Assembly (NCBI GenBank): GCA_023457255.1
Contig: JAEWMB010000002.1
Coordinates: forward strand, 1 to 64,000
From: Bacillota bacterium
Lineage (GTDB): Bacteria; Bacillota; Clostridia; Lachnospirales; Lachnospiraceae
Length of the DNA stretch: 64,000 nucleotides
Reading direction: 5' to 3'
This document shows, in pieces, positions 44,049 to 53,116 of this stretch. The translations under genes were made by a program, and so were the position numbers. The notes under the pieces are model-generated. The model worked only from the letters and a program-made list of their open reading frames with translations, did no database searches and had not been told where the DNA came from. Numbering within the stretch: position 1 is the stretch's first letter; each line of letters opens with the position of its first letter.

Positions 44049-45314
44049 ATGGGCATGACAATGACTCAAAAGATTTTGGCTGCACATGCAAATCTGCCGG
44101 AAGTTAAGGCAGGACAGTTGATCGAGGCAAATCTTGACCTAGTATTGGCGAATGACATTACAGGGCCGGTTGCGATTCATGAAGTACAAAGATTAAAGAA
44201 GAAAACTGTTTTTGATAAAGATAAAATCGCATTGGTGCCAGATCATTTTACGCCAAATAAAGATATAAAATCAGCCGAACATTGCAAGTGTGTCAGAGAA
44301 TACGCAAAAGCACATGATATCACGAACTATTTTGAGGTCGGTGAGATGGGAATTGAACATGCCCTCCTGCCGGAGAAAGGACTTATTGTAGCAGGAGAGA
44401 CTTGTATCGGAGCTGACTCTCATACCTGTACTTATGGTGCACTCGGTGCATTTTCTACCGGTGTTGGAAGTACCGATATGGGTGCCGGGATGATTACCGG
44501 GAAGGCATGGTTTAAAGTTCCGGCTGCAATTAAGTTTATATTAACCGGGAAACCGAAAGATTGGGTAAGCGGAAAAGACGTCATATTACATATTATCGGT
44601 ATGATTGGTGTGGATGGCGCTTTATATAAATCCATGGAATTTGTAGGAGATGGAATTAAGAATTTAACAATGGACGATCGTTTTACAATTGCAAACATGG
44701 CGATTGAAGCCGGTGCCAAAAACGGTATCTTTCCGGTGGATGAATTAACAATTGCATATATGAAGGAGCATTCAACAAAACCTTACACAATCTATGAAGC
44801 GGATGAAAATGCGGAGTATGATCAGACAATTACGATTGATTTATCTGAGTTAGAGCCTACCGTAGCTTTTCCGCATCTTCCGGAGAATACAAAGACTGTG
44901 AAGGAAGCAGGAGAGGTTAAAATTGATCAGGTAGTCATTGGATCTTGTACAAATGGAAGAATTGGAGACTTAAGAGTTGCTGCAAAGGTCTTAGAGGGAA
45001 GAAAAGTAGCAAAGGGGATGCGTGCCATTGTATTTCCTGCAACTCAGGCTATTTATTTGCAAGCAATTGAAGAAGGGTTGATTCAGACCTTTATTAAAGC
45101 GGGCTGTGTAGTAAGTACACCAACGTGCGGACCTTGTCTTGGAGGACATATGGGGATTCTTGCAGCGGGTGAGCGTGCAGCCTCTACAACCAATCGAAAC
45201 TTTGTTGGCCGAATGGGACATGTGGAATCGGAAGTATATCTTTGCAGTCCTGCAGTAGCGGCTGCAAGCGCTGTTACCGGAAAGATTAGTGAGCCTTCCG
45301 AGCTGTTTTCATAA
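44049..45314 (+). CDS. leuC: 3-isopropylmalate dehydratase large subunit
   Basis: The aconitase-family 4Fe-4S subunit isomerises 2- to 3-isopropylmalate together with LeuD. The 421-residue product is the shorter archaeal/clostridial form (Escherichia coli LeuC is about 466). It shows G-A-D-S-H-T-C-T-Y-G-A (first cluster Cys) and G-S-C-T-N-G-R plus T-P-T-C-G-P-C-L-G-G (remaining Cys). AGGAGG lies eight bases before ATG 44049. Confidence 0.95.
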   Translation: MGMTMTQKILAAHANLPEVKAGQLIEANLDLVLANDITGPVAIHEVQRLKKKTVFDKDKIALVPDHFTPNKDIKSAEHCKCVREYAKAHDITNYFEVGEMGIEHALLPEKGLIVAGETCIGADSHTCTYGALGAFSTGVGSTDMGAGMITGKAWFKVPAAIKFILTGKPKDWVSGKDVILHIIGMIGVDGALYKSMEFVGDGIKNLTMDDRFTIANMAIEAGAKNGIFPVDELTIAYMKEHSTKPYTIYEADENAEYDQTITIDLSELEPTVAFPHLPENTKTVKEAGEVKIDQVVIGSCTNGRIGDLRVAAKVLEGRKVAKGMRAIVFPATQAIYLQAIEEGLIQTFIKAGCVVSTPTCGPCLGGHMGILAAGERAASTTNRNFVGRMGHVESEVYLCSPAVAAASAVTGKISEPSELFS

Positions 45315-45442
45315 GGTAGATAGTGGGAGTTAGCAATTAGACTTTTGGATAGCAGCACATCTGCAAACTAATGCGGTATGCGGCGCTCTTATGGAATAAC
45401 TATTGATATTAAGAGGCGTTTGACGCCAGAATAGAGGTAAGC
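45315..45442 (+). other. Structured spacer between leuC and leuD
   Basis: GGCGCTCTTA and TAAGAGGCG (about 45382-45418) can pair, and GGCGT-TTG-ACGCC (45415-45427) forms a small adjacent hairpin. No T run follows. It may be an mRNA-stability or processing element within one transcript. Confidence 0.3.
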
Positions 45443-45940
45443 ATGAAAGCACATGGTATAGTTCATAAATATGGAGATAACATAGACACTGATGTTATCA
45501 TCCCTGCGAGATATTTAAATTCCTCCGATCCGAAAGAACTTGCGAAAAAATGTATGGAGGATATCGATAAGGAGTTCGTAAACCGTGTAAAGCCGGGCGA
45601 TATTATGGTAGCGAATAAAAATTTTGGCTGTGGTTCCTCCAGAGAGCATGCACCAATCGCAATTAAGGCCTCTGGCATCCGTTGTGTAATTGCGGAGACC
45701 TTTGCAAGAATATTCTATCGTAATGCGATCAATATAGGGCTTCCGATCATAGAATGTGAAGAAGCTGCTAGAGATATTGATGCCGGCAATGAGGTAGAGA
45801 TAGACTTTGATAACGGGATTATTATTAACCTTACCAAAGGAAAATCTTATCAAGGTCAGGCTTTTCCTGAATTTATGCAAAAAATTATGAAAGCGGAAGG
45901 TCTCATTAATTATATAAATGAGCAGCCTGAAACAGAGTAA
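45443..45940 (+). CDS. leuD: 3-isopropylmalate dehydratase small subunit
   Basis: The 165-residue product is the swivelling subunit that completes the LeuC active site. It has the N-terminal G-D-N-I-D-T-D-V-I-I-P-A-R-Y motif and N-F-G-C-G-S-S-R-E-H-A-P (about 55-66), with length typical of the short LeuD that pairs with short LeuC. AGAGG precedes the ATG. Confidence 0.95.
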   Translation: MKAHGIVHKYGDNIDTDVIIPARYLNSSDPKELAKKCMEDIDKEFVNRVKPGDIMVANKNFGCGSSREHAPIAIKASGIRCVIAETFARIFYRNAINIGLPIIECEEAARDIDAGNEVEIDFDNGIIINLTKGKSYQGQAFPEFMQKIMKAEGLINYINEQPETE

Positions 45941-45994
45941 AATATTTGAAAAATGTAACTCGTAGTACATTAGCAATTAAAAAGGGAGCAATCT

Positions 45995-46528
45995 ATGGGA
46001 GACGTATTAGTTGTTATAGACATGCAAAATGACTTTATCACCGGTAGTTTGGGCAGTAAAGAGGCAGAAGCTATTGTTTCGAAGGTGAAAGAAAAGTTAG
46101 AAGGTTATGAAGGAGATGTTATCTTTACAAAGGATACGCACACGCAGGAGTATCTTAGCACCCAGGAAGGAAAGAATCTTCCGGTGGAACACTGTATAAA
46201 AGGTACCTTAGGCTGGGAAATTGAACCTTCCTTGCAGCTCTATACGAATAAGCCGGATACTATAGTCCTTGAGAAAGAAAGTTTTGGTTCTCTAAAACTT
46301 GCAGAAACGATTAAGACGATTCAAAGTAAAACAAAAGAACCAATCGGGGAGATAGAATTGGTTGGACTTTGCACCGATATCTGCGTAATTTCCAATGCGA
46401 TGATATTAAAGGCAGCATTTCCGGAGATTTCGGTTAAAGTAGATTCTGCATGTTGTGCAGGTGTTACGAAACAGTCACATGAAAATGCTCTTGAAGCAAT
46501 GAAGATGTGTCAGGTAAAAATAAATTAA
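45995..46528 (+). CDS. Isochorismatase-fold cysteine hydrolase, nicotinamidase-like
   Basis: The 177-residue product begins V-L-V-V-I-D-M-Q-N-D-F (catalytic Asp near 9). It has the K-D-T-H metal or catalytic stretch, E-H-C-I-K-G-T-L-G-W-E typical of nicotinamidases, and G-L-C-T-D-I-C-V-I-S-N-A with the nucleophile Cys near 126-130. The best guess is nicotinamide deamidation to nicotinate for NAD salvage, but related amidohydrolases share these motifs. It lies 54 bases after leuD and may be read through from the leucine operon. Confidence 0.8.
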   Translation: MGDVLVVIDMQNDFITGSLGSKEAEAIVSKVKEKLEGYEGDVIFTKDTHTQEYLSTQEGKNLPVEHCIKGTLGWEIEPSLQLYTNKPDTIVLEKESFGSLKLAETIKTIQSKTKEPIGEIELVGLCTDICVISNAMILKAAFPEISVKVDSACCAGVTKQSHENALEAMKMCQVKIN

Positions 46529-46926
46529 CTGATTAATATAATTCCTTAAAATCCAGGCTGTGGATATTTGCTAAATGCTAGGAAACATCTTGTTAATGTA
46601 GGTGTCCAGGTACATGTTTATTACAATTTATTTAGATATTGCCTGAGGTACACTTTTAACACAAAGAATTATGATTAAGTTGAACCTGCTTGGCTTATGA
46701 TTTAGAGGATTAGAAAATTTGAGGGAGTTTTCCTATAAAATCTAAAATAAATATTAACATGCAAAAATCTTGGGCAGTTTGCTTTAAAAGAGCAAGCCGC
46801 CCAAGATTTGTATTATAAGCGTTGACTTTATCGGAATTATCAATGGAAATCTATTATGCTGCGACGAACTATATATTATTACTTTATAAAATAGCAAAAT
46901 AGCATAATTATAATCAAAATGCTAGA
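46529..46926. other. Gene-free spacer with a large hairpin
   Basis: No gene is seen. AAATCTTGGGC (46765-46775) pairs perfectly with GCCCAAGATTT (46799-46809), with an inner GCTTT/AAGC-like helix. The T run expected of a terminator is absent, though the hairpin may still end the leu transcript. Confidence 0.45.
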
Positions 46927-46955
46927 TTGACATTCTGAGGTCAATTTCTTATAAT
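46926..46955 (+). promoter_or_regulatory. Consensus promoter with operator-like repeat before the LacI gene
   Basis: TTGACA (46927-46932), 17 bases and TATAAT (46950-46955) match the sigma-A consensus exactly. The inverted repeat ATTGAC-N8-GTCAAT (46926-46945) overlaps the -35 box and spacer, suggesting repressor control or autoregulation. Confidence 0.65.
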
Positions 46956-47061
46956 TAAGTAAAATATTACCTGTTAACTTAAAAATAATTAGAGCTGAGA
47001 GATAGGGATAGCTCCTTTGTTTGCAGAATGGAATTTGAACTACTCATCTGGAGGTTAAATT

Positions 47062-48072
47062 ATGGCAAAATCAGTACGCTTATCTGATATAGCGCAGCGG
47101 TTAGGTGTCAGTAATGTCACGGTATCGAAAGCGTTGGCAGATAAGGATGGCGTTAGTGAGGAACTGCGCCAGACGATAAAAAAATTAGCAATGGAGATGG
47201 GATATCGCCCAAAAACTCCGGGTTCAGTAAAAAAAGGCGGACGTACCGGCAATATTGGTATTCTAATCCCGGGCAGATTTGTGGATCAAAAGTATTCTTT
47301 TTACTGGGATATGTACGAGCGTGTAATTAGCTGGCTCACTTTCTATGGATATTATGGGATTTTGGAAATATTAAAAAATGATGATGAAAGTTCTTTGAAT
47401 TTACCTAGAATTATGAAGGATGGCAAAGTAGACGGGCTGATTGTGATGGGACAGGTGAAGCAAGAGTATCTGCAATGTTTATGTACAGAGGAAAACTTAG
47501 CAGTTATTTTTTTGGATGCATATAATTCCTATTATGGCTGCGATGCTATTATTTCAGATGGTTATTACGGAATGTATATGATGACAAATTACCTACTGAA
47601 GATGGGACACCGGGATATTAATTTTGTTGGTACAATTTCTGCTACCAGCAGTATCAGTGATCGTTATTTTGGTTTTTCGCGTGCAATGCTTGAGAAAGGG
47701 ATTACCGTAACAGACGATATGATTATTCCGGATCGTGATATATCAACAGGAATGCTTCGGCTTAGCCTTCCGGATAAACTACCCAGTGCATTTGCCTGTA
47801 ACTGTGATTCCGTTGCATATGAATTGATTTTAGCACTGAAAGAGAGAGAAGTGCGAGTACCGGAGGATGTATCGGTAGTGGGATTTGATAATTATATACT
47901 ATCAGAAATTTCCTCTCCGCGAATAACAACTTACCAAGTTGATATGGACGGCATGGCAAAGGCAAGTGCAGAACGCTTAATTAAGAAAATAGATGATCCC
48001 TCTTACAATCCGGGACTTAAGATAACGGTTGGTAAAGTAATCGTGAAGGATAGTGTGAAAGAAATTATTTAG
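47062..48072 (+). CDS. LacI-family transcriptional regulator
   Basis: The 336-residue product has the N-terminal LacI helix-turn-helix L-S-D-I-A-Q-R-L-G-V-S-N-V-T-V-S-K-A-L and hinge region (1-60). A sugar-binding-protein-like effector domain follows, with V-D-G-L-I-V-M-G and V-S-V-V-G-F-D-N-Y. GGAGG precedes the ATG. It faces the AraC gene convergently, and the sugar-uptake genes start 1.4 kb downstream, so it may control them. The inducer is unknown. Confidence 0.92.
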   Translation: MAKSVRLSDIAQRLGVSNVTVSKALADKDGVSEELRQTIKKLAMEMGYRPKTPGSVKKGGRTGNIGILIPGRFVDQKYSFYWDMYERVISWLTFYGYYGILEILKNDDESSLNLPRIMKDGKVDGLIVMGQVKQEYLQCLCTEENLAVIFLDAYNSYYGCDAIISDGYYGMYMMTNYLLKMGHRDINFVGTISATSSISDRYFGFSRAMLEKGITVTDDMIIPDRDISTGMLRLSLPDKLPSAFACNCDSVAYELILALKEREVRVPEDVSVVGFDNYILSEISSPRITTYQVDMDGMAKASAERLIKKIDDPSYNPGLKITVGKVIVKDSVKEII

Positions 48073-48073
48073 A

Positions 48074-48147
48074 AAAAAGAGAACAGCCCAAAGATTCTAA
48101 TTGGAAGCATTCATCTCCGTATAGAATATTTGAGTCGTTCTCTTTTT
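48074..48147. terminator. Terminator between the convergent LacI and AraC genes
   Basis: GAGAAC pairs with GTTCTC, and an inner AGATTCTA pairs loosely with TAGAATATT, followed by TTTTTAA. The outer stem is short. Confidence 0.5.
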
Positions 48148-48170
48148 AATTTTGTAAGTTGAACCCCCTT

Positions 48171-49151
48171 TTATTGACTAAAAATTATTTTTGCTGATTG
48201 AATCCGGTATTTGTTAGGAGTGATACCAAATTGTTTCTTAAATAGATTAATAAAATGCGGAGTATTGTCTATTCCTATCTGAAAGCCGATTTCACTTACA
48301 CTCAGCCTGGAAGACTCCAGAAGTTTTTTTGCTTCCTGAATACGAATGTGGATTAAATAATCAATTGGGGAGTAGGTTGTGTATAGTTTGAATTCTTTTG
48401 CTAACTTATATTTGTTATAGTTGAGTTCTTTCGATAGGCTGTCAAGTGTATGATTTTCCTGAAATCTATTTTCTAATATAGATTTCATTTTTAATATGTA
48501 CTCTGGTATTAAAATAGTGTTATGTGCTTTTTGAAATTTTAAAACGATAGCAGAGGTTAGAAGTTCCGTGATAACTTGAGAACGAAGCAGTTCAGCAACA
48601 TTTAGCTGATCGTATCTGTAAGAATAAAACTTATGAATCGTATTCCACATGGAGGAGGATACATCATCTTCGCAGATAGGAACACCGTCTCCGATAAATA
48701 AGTTATGGTATTTTTTAATGGAAAGTCCGTTAAGATAGAGAGCCGCATAGGTCCAGTGGGAATTTGTAATCCCAAGATGAAAGGGCTGATTGCAGTTTAA
48801 AAAAAGAAAGGTATGCGGCATCAGAGGATAGGTCTCATTATCGAAAGTTAAGTTACCTTGTCCCGAGATACTATATAAGATTAAATAGCAATCCAAATCT
48901 TTCATATCCATCGACCAAGGAAAATGAACCGTGTTTTCTTCTGCTAGCTGAATATAGAATAAATTATCTTTTGCTAAGGAAGAAGGTTCGTCATAGAAAA
49001 AATAATGGGTAGACTCATTCTTATTTACAAGCAGTGAGGCGGTTTGATTGGTTCTCTTACCTGTTAATAAGTCCGTCCGCTCATTCCTTACATTAGAAGA
49101 ATACGGATGTTTTGTTGATATCAAAGCATTTTTTGTTTCTATAAAATTCAT
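48171..49151 (-). CDS. AraC-family transcriptional regulator
   Basis: The 326-residue product has an N-terminal cupin-like sensing domain (about 50-190) and a C-terminal AraC DNA-binding domain with two helix-turn-helix motifs (about 225-322), including V-S-E-I-G-F-Q-I-G-I and F-I-N-L-F-K-K-Q-F-G-I-T-P-N-K-Y-R. ATG 49151 has AGGGGTG about ten bases upstream. The longer frame starting TTG 49205 has no ribosome site. The gene is divergent from the sugar-binding lipoprotein gene and probably activates it. Confidence 0.88.
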   Translation of the reverse strand: MNFIETKNALISTKHPYSSNVRNERTDLLTGKRTNQTASLLVNKNESTHYFFYDEPSSLAKDNLFYIQLAEENTVHFPWSMDMKDLDCYLILYSISGQGNLTFDNETYPLMPHTFLFLNCNQPFHLGITNSHWTYAALYLNGLSIKKYHNLFIGDGVPICEDDVSSSMWNTIHKFYSYRYDQLNVAELLRSQVITELLTSAIVLKFQKAHNTILIPEYILKMKSILENRFQENHTLDSLSKELNYNKYKLAKEFKLYTTYSPIDYLIHIRIQEAKKLLESSRLSVSEIGFQIGIDNTPHFINLFKKQFGITPNKYRIQSAKIIFSQ

Positions 49152-49448
49152 ATCGATTTTCACCCCTGACCTTCTGATTTCACTCCAATTGATACTAAAA
49201 TTCAATAAGTTTTAGCTAATAAAATAGAAATAACGTTATTAAAATGTAATATATATTGCATAATATAAGCTTATAATAATCGAATTGCAGAATAATGTCA
49301 AGCCAGTATTTTACATAACAGAGTAAATATTAACAAAAGATTCATAAAAATATTGATAAAAACTGTTAATAATATGATAAAAACCAATATAATATAATTA
49401 TAACCAAAATATAGAAATGATAAATTTTTTAACTTGATATAAAATGTA

Positions 49449-49479
49449 TTTAGGTTAATAAAATAAATAGTAACCTAAA
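49449..49479 (+). promoter_or_regulatory. Operator-like inverted repeat before the sugar-binding gene
   Basis: TTTAGGTTA (49449-49457) and TAACCTAAA (49471-49479) are perfect inverted repeats with a 13-base spacer, ending 11 bases before AGGAGGAG. The 49152-49448 stretch is very AT-rich with several TATAAT sequences (for example 49388-49398), so the exact promoter cannot be fixed. Confidence 0.5.
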
Positions 49480-49499
49480 AAAATCAGGAGGAGAGTTAA

Positions 49500-50948
49500 A
49501 TGAAAAGAAAACTTTTAAGTATCGCATTAGTGCTTACTCTTTGTTTTTCTATCACCGCTTGTGGATCTAATAAAAGCAAAGATTCCGGCGCAGATGCAAA
49601 CAAGGAAAACACACAGGCACCTACCAAAGCAGAAGGGAACGATGTAGGTAATGAAAAACCCGACTATAGTATGTCATTGGATCAAATCGAACTTGGAAAG
49701 TACACAGATATAGCAGCAACAATCAAGTTTGCTACCCATCGGACAGATTTGGTAGACAACGGCAGTTTTGCAAGCTATGTTGCAGAATTTAATAAGCTTT
49801 ATCCAAATATTAAAGTGGAGTATGAGGGAATCACCGATTATAAGGAGACCATGGATATTCGTCTTACCCAGAAGGATTGGGGAACTATGTGTATGATTCC
49901 GGCATCCATTGATAAGGTTGATTTGGGCACCTATTTTGAGCCAATTGGGAGTTATGATGTATTGAAAAATATTTATAATTTCTGCGATGACAAAGCGTAT
50001 AGCAATGTAGTATACGGTTTATCCTCCACAGGTAACGCACAGGGTATTGTTTATAATAAGAAGGTATTTGAAGCTGCCGGTATAACAAGCCTTCCTAAAA
50101 CACCGGATGAATTTTTAGATTGTTTACAAAAAATCAAAGATACCGGTGCAGCGAAAGATCCTTACTATTCCAATTATAAGGATGACTGGGCGGTTTCTCA
50201 GTGGAATGCCCATATTGGCGGTTCTACGAACGGTGACCCGGATTATTATAATAATATTTTTCCATATCAAAAAAATCCATTTGGGCCAACCGAAGATTTT
50301 ACAGGTCCTTATGCAACTTATTATTTGCTTTATAATATTGCTGCGCGTGGCCTCTGTGAAGAAGATCCCGTTACCACAGACTGGGAAGGCTGTAAGGGAA
50401 GAATTAACCGCGGTGAGATCGGTGTAATGGCAATGGGGTCCTGGGCTGTTACGCAGTTCCAACAAGCAGATTCCAATCCTCAGGATATTGGTTATATGCC
50501 ATTTCCATTATCTATTAATGGGAAGCAATATGCTTCTGCAGGTGCTGATTACAATTATGGTATCAATGTAAATGCAGACGAAGTGACTAAATTTGCAGCA
50601 AAGATTTATATAAAGTGGTTAGTAGAGCAATCAAATTTCTCTTACAACGAGGGTGGTATTCCAATTCTGAAAACCGGTGCATACCCGGAGGTATTAAACG
50701 CTTTTTCAGGGGTAGAGTTTGTCGTTAACAATCCGGCGGCGGCAGGTGAGGAAGATACATTTAATGAAGTTAATTCAGAGTCAGAAATGAATATTAATGT
50801 AGATGGTAAGAAAGAACAGTATGTATTCTGGGAAGGATTTAAGGCAAATAAAGGAGAGACTGCAAAGACGTTGGAGGAACTTATGGCTGAATTCAATGAA
50901 GCATGGTCCGATGCTCAATCTTCTCTTGGCATAGGAGTAAAATATTAA
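49500..50948 (+). CDS. Sugar ABC transporter substrate-binding lipoprotein
   Basis: The 482-residue product has a lipoprotein signal ending S-I-T-A-C (Cys21) and a Ser/Asp/Lys-rich linker to about 55. A solute-binding protein type 1 fold follows, with I-K-F-A-T-H-R-T-D-L near 75, A-Q-G-I-V-Y-N-K-K-V-F near 185 and G-V-M-A-M-G-S-W-A-V near 310. It is the extracellular receptor for the permeases at 51048-52896. The ligand is unknown; plant oligosaccharides are plausible. AGGAGGAG precedes the ATG. Confidence 0.92.
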   Translation: MKRKLLSIALVLTLCFSITACGSNKSKDSGADANKENTQAPTKAEGNDVGNEKPDYSMSLDQIELGKYTDIAATIKFATHRTDLVDNGSFASYVAEFNKLYPNIKVEYEGITDYKETMDIRLTQKDWGTMCMIPASIDKVDLGTYFEPIGSYDVLKNIYNFCDDKAYSNVVYGLSSTGNAQGIVYNKKVFEAAGITSLPKTPDEFLDCLQKIKDTGAAKDPYYSNYKDDWAVSQWNAHIGGSTNGDPDYYNNIFPYQKNPFGPTEDFTGPYATYYLLYNIAARGLCEEDPVTTDWEGCKGRINRGEIGVMAMGSWAVTQFQQADSNPQDIGYMPFPLSINGKQYASAGADYNYGINVNADEVTKFAAKIYIKWLVEQSNFSYNEGGIPILKTGAYPEVLNAFSGVEFVVNNPAAAGEEDTFNEVNSESEMNINVDGKKEQYVFWEGFKANKGETAKTLEELMAEFNEAWSDAQSSLGIGVKY

Positions 50949-51003
50949 TCTGGAGGTTTTTATGGTTATTTAATCCCAGATAATCTGTGAGAGAATTCAG
51001 GGT

Positions 51004-51030
51004 ATGAGCCAAGGACATCCTTGGCTCATA
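51004..51030 (+). other. Intercistronic hairpin
   Basis: ATGAGCCAAGGA pairs perfectly with TCCTTGGCTCAT around a 3-base loop, without a T run. Such hairpins between a binding-protein gene and its permease genes usually stabilise the upstream mRNA and allow higher binding-protein expression. Confidence 0.6.
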
Positions 51031-51047
51031 TCAGGTAGGAGGACCCT

Positions 51048-52046
51048 ATGGAAAACGTAAAATCGAAACAAAAAGGCTTTCACCCAATGAGATTTTTGAA
51101 GAGTCGAAAGGGACAAAGAGCGAGTATTATTATTTTATTTCTCTTAATTCCTATGACCCTTCTTATAACTTTCACTTATTTGCCTTTTGAAAAGATGATT
51201 GAATTTAGTTTCTATAAGATGAAATATCTTGGAAGAAGAACGCCGGTTGGGTTTAAAAATTATATTGATGTATTTCAAAGAGAAGATTGTTTTCGTGCCT
51301 TATATTTAAGTATTTATTATATGGCGGCATCTTTAGTTCAGCTTACTTTGGCACTTTATTTTGCTACAATATTAAGTTTTAAGGTAAAAGGCGGGAAGTT
51401 TTTTAAGGGAGCAATATTTTTTCCTTATTTAATCTGCGGAATCGCAGTTGGATTTATCTTTAAGTTTTTCTTCACCAGAGGTTTTGTATTGGATACCGTA
51501 TTGCAAGCGGTTGGTTTTGAACTTGATAATCTGCCCCGCTGGCTCTCTGATACGAAGATTAACAACATTTCCTTGGCAGCAACTTCGGTGTGGAGATATA
51601 TGGGGCAGAATATGGTTTTATTTATAGGTGCCATCATGTCTGTTGACAGCGAAATGTATGAAGCTGCCAAACTTGATGGAGCAAGTAAGTGGCAGGAGTT
51701 TAAATATATTATACTTCCTTGTATCAGGACGGTGGTATTACTTAATTTGATATTATCCATATCAGGGTCGTTAAGTGCTTTTGAACCGCCTTACGTCATT
51801 ACAGGCGGTACCGCAGAAACAGCGACATATTTTGTTACGATGCATGATTTAGCTCATAATACGAAGAAGGTGGGGTTAGCCTCAGCCATGGCTATTGTCC
51901 TTATGGGCATTATTATCCTGGTCACAATTGCTCAAAAGCTGATCTTCCACTTTGCTTTTGATAACGAATCTGACATTTCCAAAGGAACCGGAAGAAGGAT
52001 GAGACGTTATGCAAAAAAATACGGAGGGGGCGGCAGTTATGAGTAA
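51048..52046 (+). CDS. Sugar ABC transporter permease, MalF-like
   Basis: The 332-residue membrane protein has six predicted transmembrane helices and the cytoplasmic EAA loop M-Y-E-A-A-K-L-D-G-A-S-K-W-Q-E-F near residues 203-218, which contacts the ATPase. TAGGAGG lies five bases upstream. Its last codons overlap the next permease gene. No ATPase gene is adjacent, so a shared MsmK/MalK-type ATPase encoded elsewhere is likely. Confidence 0.92.
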   Translation: MENVKSKQKGFHPMRFLKSRKGQRASIIILFLLIPMTLLITFTYLPFEKMIEFSFYKMKYLGRRTPVGFKNYIDVFQREDCFRALYLSIYYMAASLVQLTLALYFATILSFKVKGGKFFKGAIFFPYLICGIAVGFIFKFFFTRGFVLDTVLQAVGFELDNLPRWLSDTKINNISLAATSVWRYMGQNMVLFIGAIMSVDSEMYEAAKLDGASKWQEFKYIILPCIRTVVLLNLILSISGSLSAFEPPYVITGGTAETATYFVTMHDLAHNTKKVGLASAMAIVLMGIIILVTIAQKLIFHFAFDNESDISKGTGRRMRRYAKKYGGGGSYE

Positions 52047-52896
52047 ACGCAACAGAGGAAAGTATACGGCCAAACAATGTATTCTGAGTTTTTTTAAATA
52101 TTTTAGTTTAGTATTTGCTGCCTTTTGGATGATACTTCCGGTTGCATCCTGTGTTATCACCGCATTTAAAAGTACACAGGAATACAATCAAACGAGTGTG
52201 GCTACCCTACCAAATAGCTGGTTTTATTTTGATAATTTTGTTACAGCATGGGTAAAAGGGAAGATGGGAAGGGCGTTTATCAATTCTTTTTTAATTTTAG
52301 CATTTGTATTAGCAGGTTCTATTTTAATTGGAACAATGCTTGCTTATATTCTGAATCGATTTAAGTTTCTGGGCAATGGGTTAATTCGAAATCTATTCTT
52401 ATTTGCAGCTCTTATTCCAGGTGTTGCCGTACAGGTAACAGTATTTTCTATTATGACAAGCTTGAATCTGGTGAATACCTTAACAGGTTATATAGTTTTA
52501 TTAATGGGAACGGATGTTATTTCTATCTATGTATTTTTGCAGTTTTTTGAAAATATTCCAGTGTCACTGGACGAATCTGCAATTGTAGATGGAGCCTCGT
52601 ATTATACCGTCTTCTTTCGTATCCTGCTGCCTTTGCTAAAACCTGCAATTGTAACCTGTATGATACTAAAGGGGGTGAGTACCTACAATGAATACTATAT
52701 GGCGAACTTATACTTGCAATCAGATAAATTAAAAGTCGTTTCCTCCTCGTTATATACCTTTACCGGGCCGTTTGGCAATCAATACAATTACATCTGTGCG
52801 GGGGTCATTATTACGGTGCTGCCTGCGCTTATTGTCTTTATTACCTGTCAGAATAAGATTTATAACGGCTTGACCCAGGGCTCGGTGAAAGGTTGA
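52039..52896 (+). CDS. Sugar ABC transporter permease, MalG-like
   Basis: The 285-residue membrane protein has six transmembrane helices and the EAA loop L-D-E-S-A-I-V-D-G-A-S-Y-Y near 185-197. GGAGGGGG precedes ATG 52039, which overlaps the upstream stop (ATGAGTAA) and shows coupling; the longer frame from 52009 is unnecessary. It forms the membrane channel with the MalF-like subunit. Confidence 0.92.
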   Translation: MSKRNRGKYTAKQCILSFFKYFSLVFAAFWMILPVASCVITAFKSTQEYNQTSVATLPNSWFYFDNFVTAWVKGKMGRAFINSFLILAFVLAGSILIGTMLAYILNRFKFLGNGLIRNLFLFAALIPGVAVQVTVFSIMTSLNLVNTLTGYIVLLMGTDVISIYVFLQFFENIPVSLDESAIVDGASYYTVFFRILLPLLKPAIVTCMILKGVSTYNEYYMANLYLQSDKLKVVSSSLYTFTGPFGNQYNYICAGVIITVLPALIVFITCQNKIYNGLTQGSVKG

Positions 52897-52901
52897 TGGA
52901 A

Positions 52902-52953
52902 AAAGTCTTAGTATGATAACTTAACGGAGGTTATCATACTGAGACTTTTTATT
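52902..52953 (+). terminator. Terminator after the sugar transporter genes
   Basis: AGTCTTAGTATGATAAC pairs with GTTATCATACTGAGACT around a loop of about 9 bases, followed by a T-rich run. Confidence 0.85.
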
Positions 52954-53008
52954 TTCCGGATCACCTTTTGTACGGCTGTTTTTCTGTATTGGAATAGGCG
53001 TGAAGGGA

Positions 53009-53052
53009 TTTACTTTAGTATGTATTTGTAGTACAATAAAATGAAATTTCAT
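53009..53052 (+). promoter_or_regulatory. Promoter and palindrome of the deacylase-azlCD operon
   Basis: TTTACT (53009-53014), 17 bases and TACAAT (53032-53037) form a promoter. The perfect 12-base palindrome ATGAAATTTCAT (53041-53052) lies where transcription should begin, so it may be an operator. Confidence 0.45.
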
Positions 53053-53116
53053 CAAATGCTATTGCAGCGTAATGCTTTAAAGTGTTGGGAAATGCCTACA
53101 GAAGGGGTGTGTAAAA

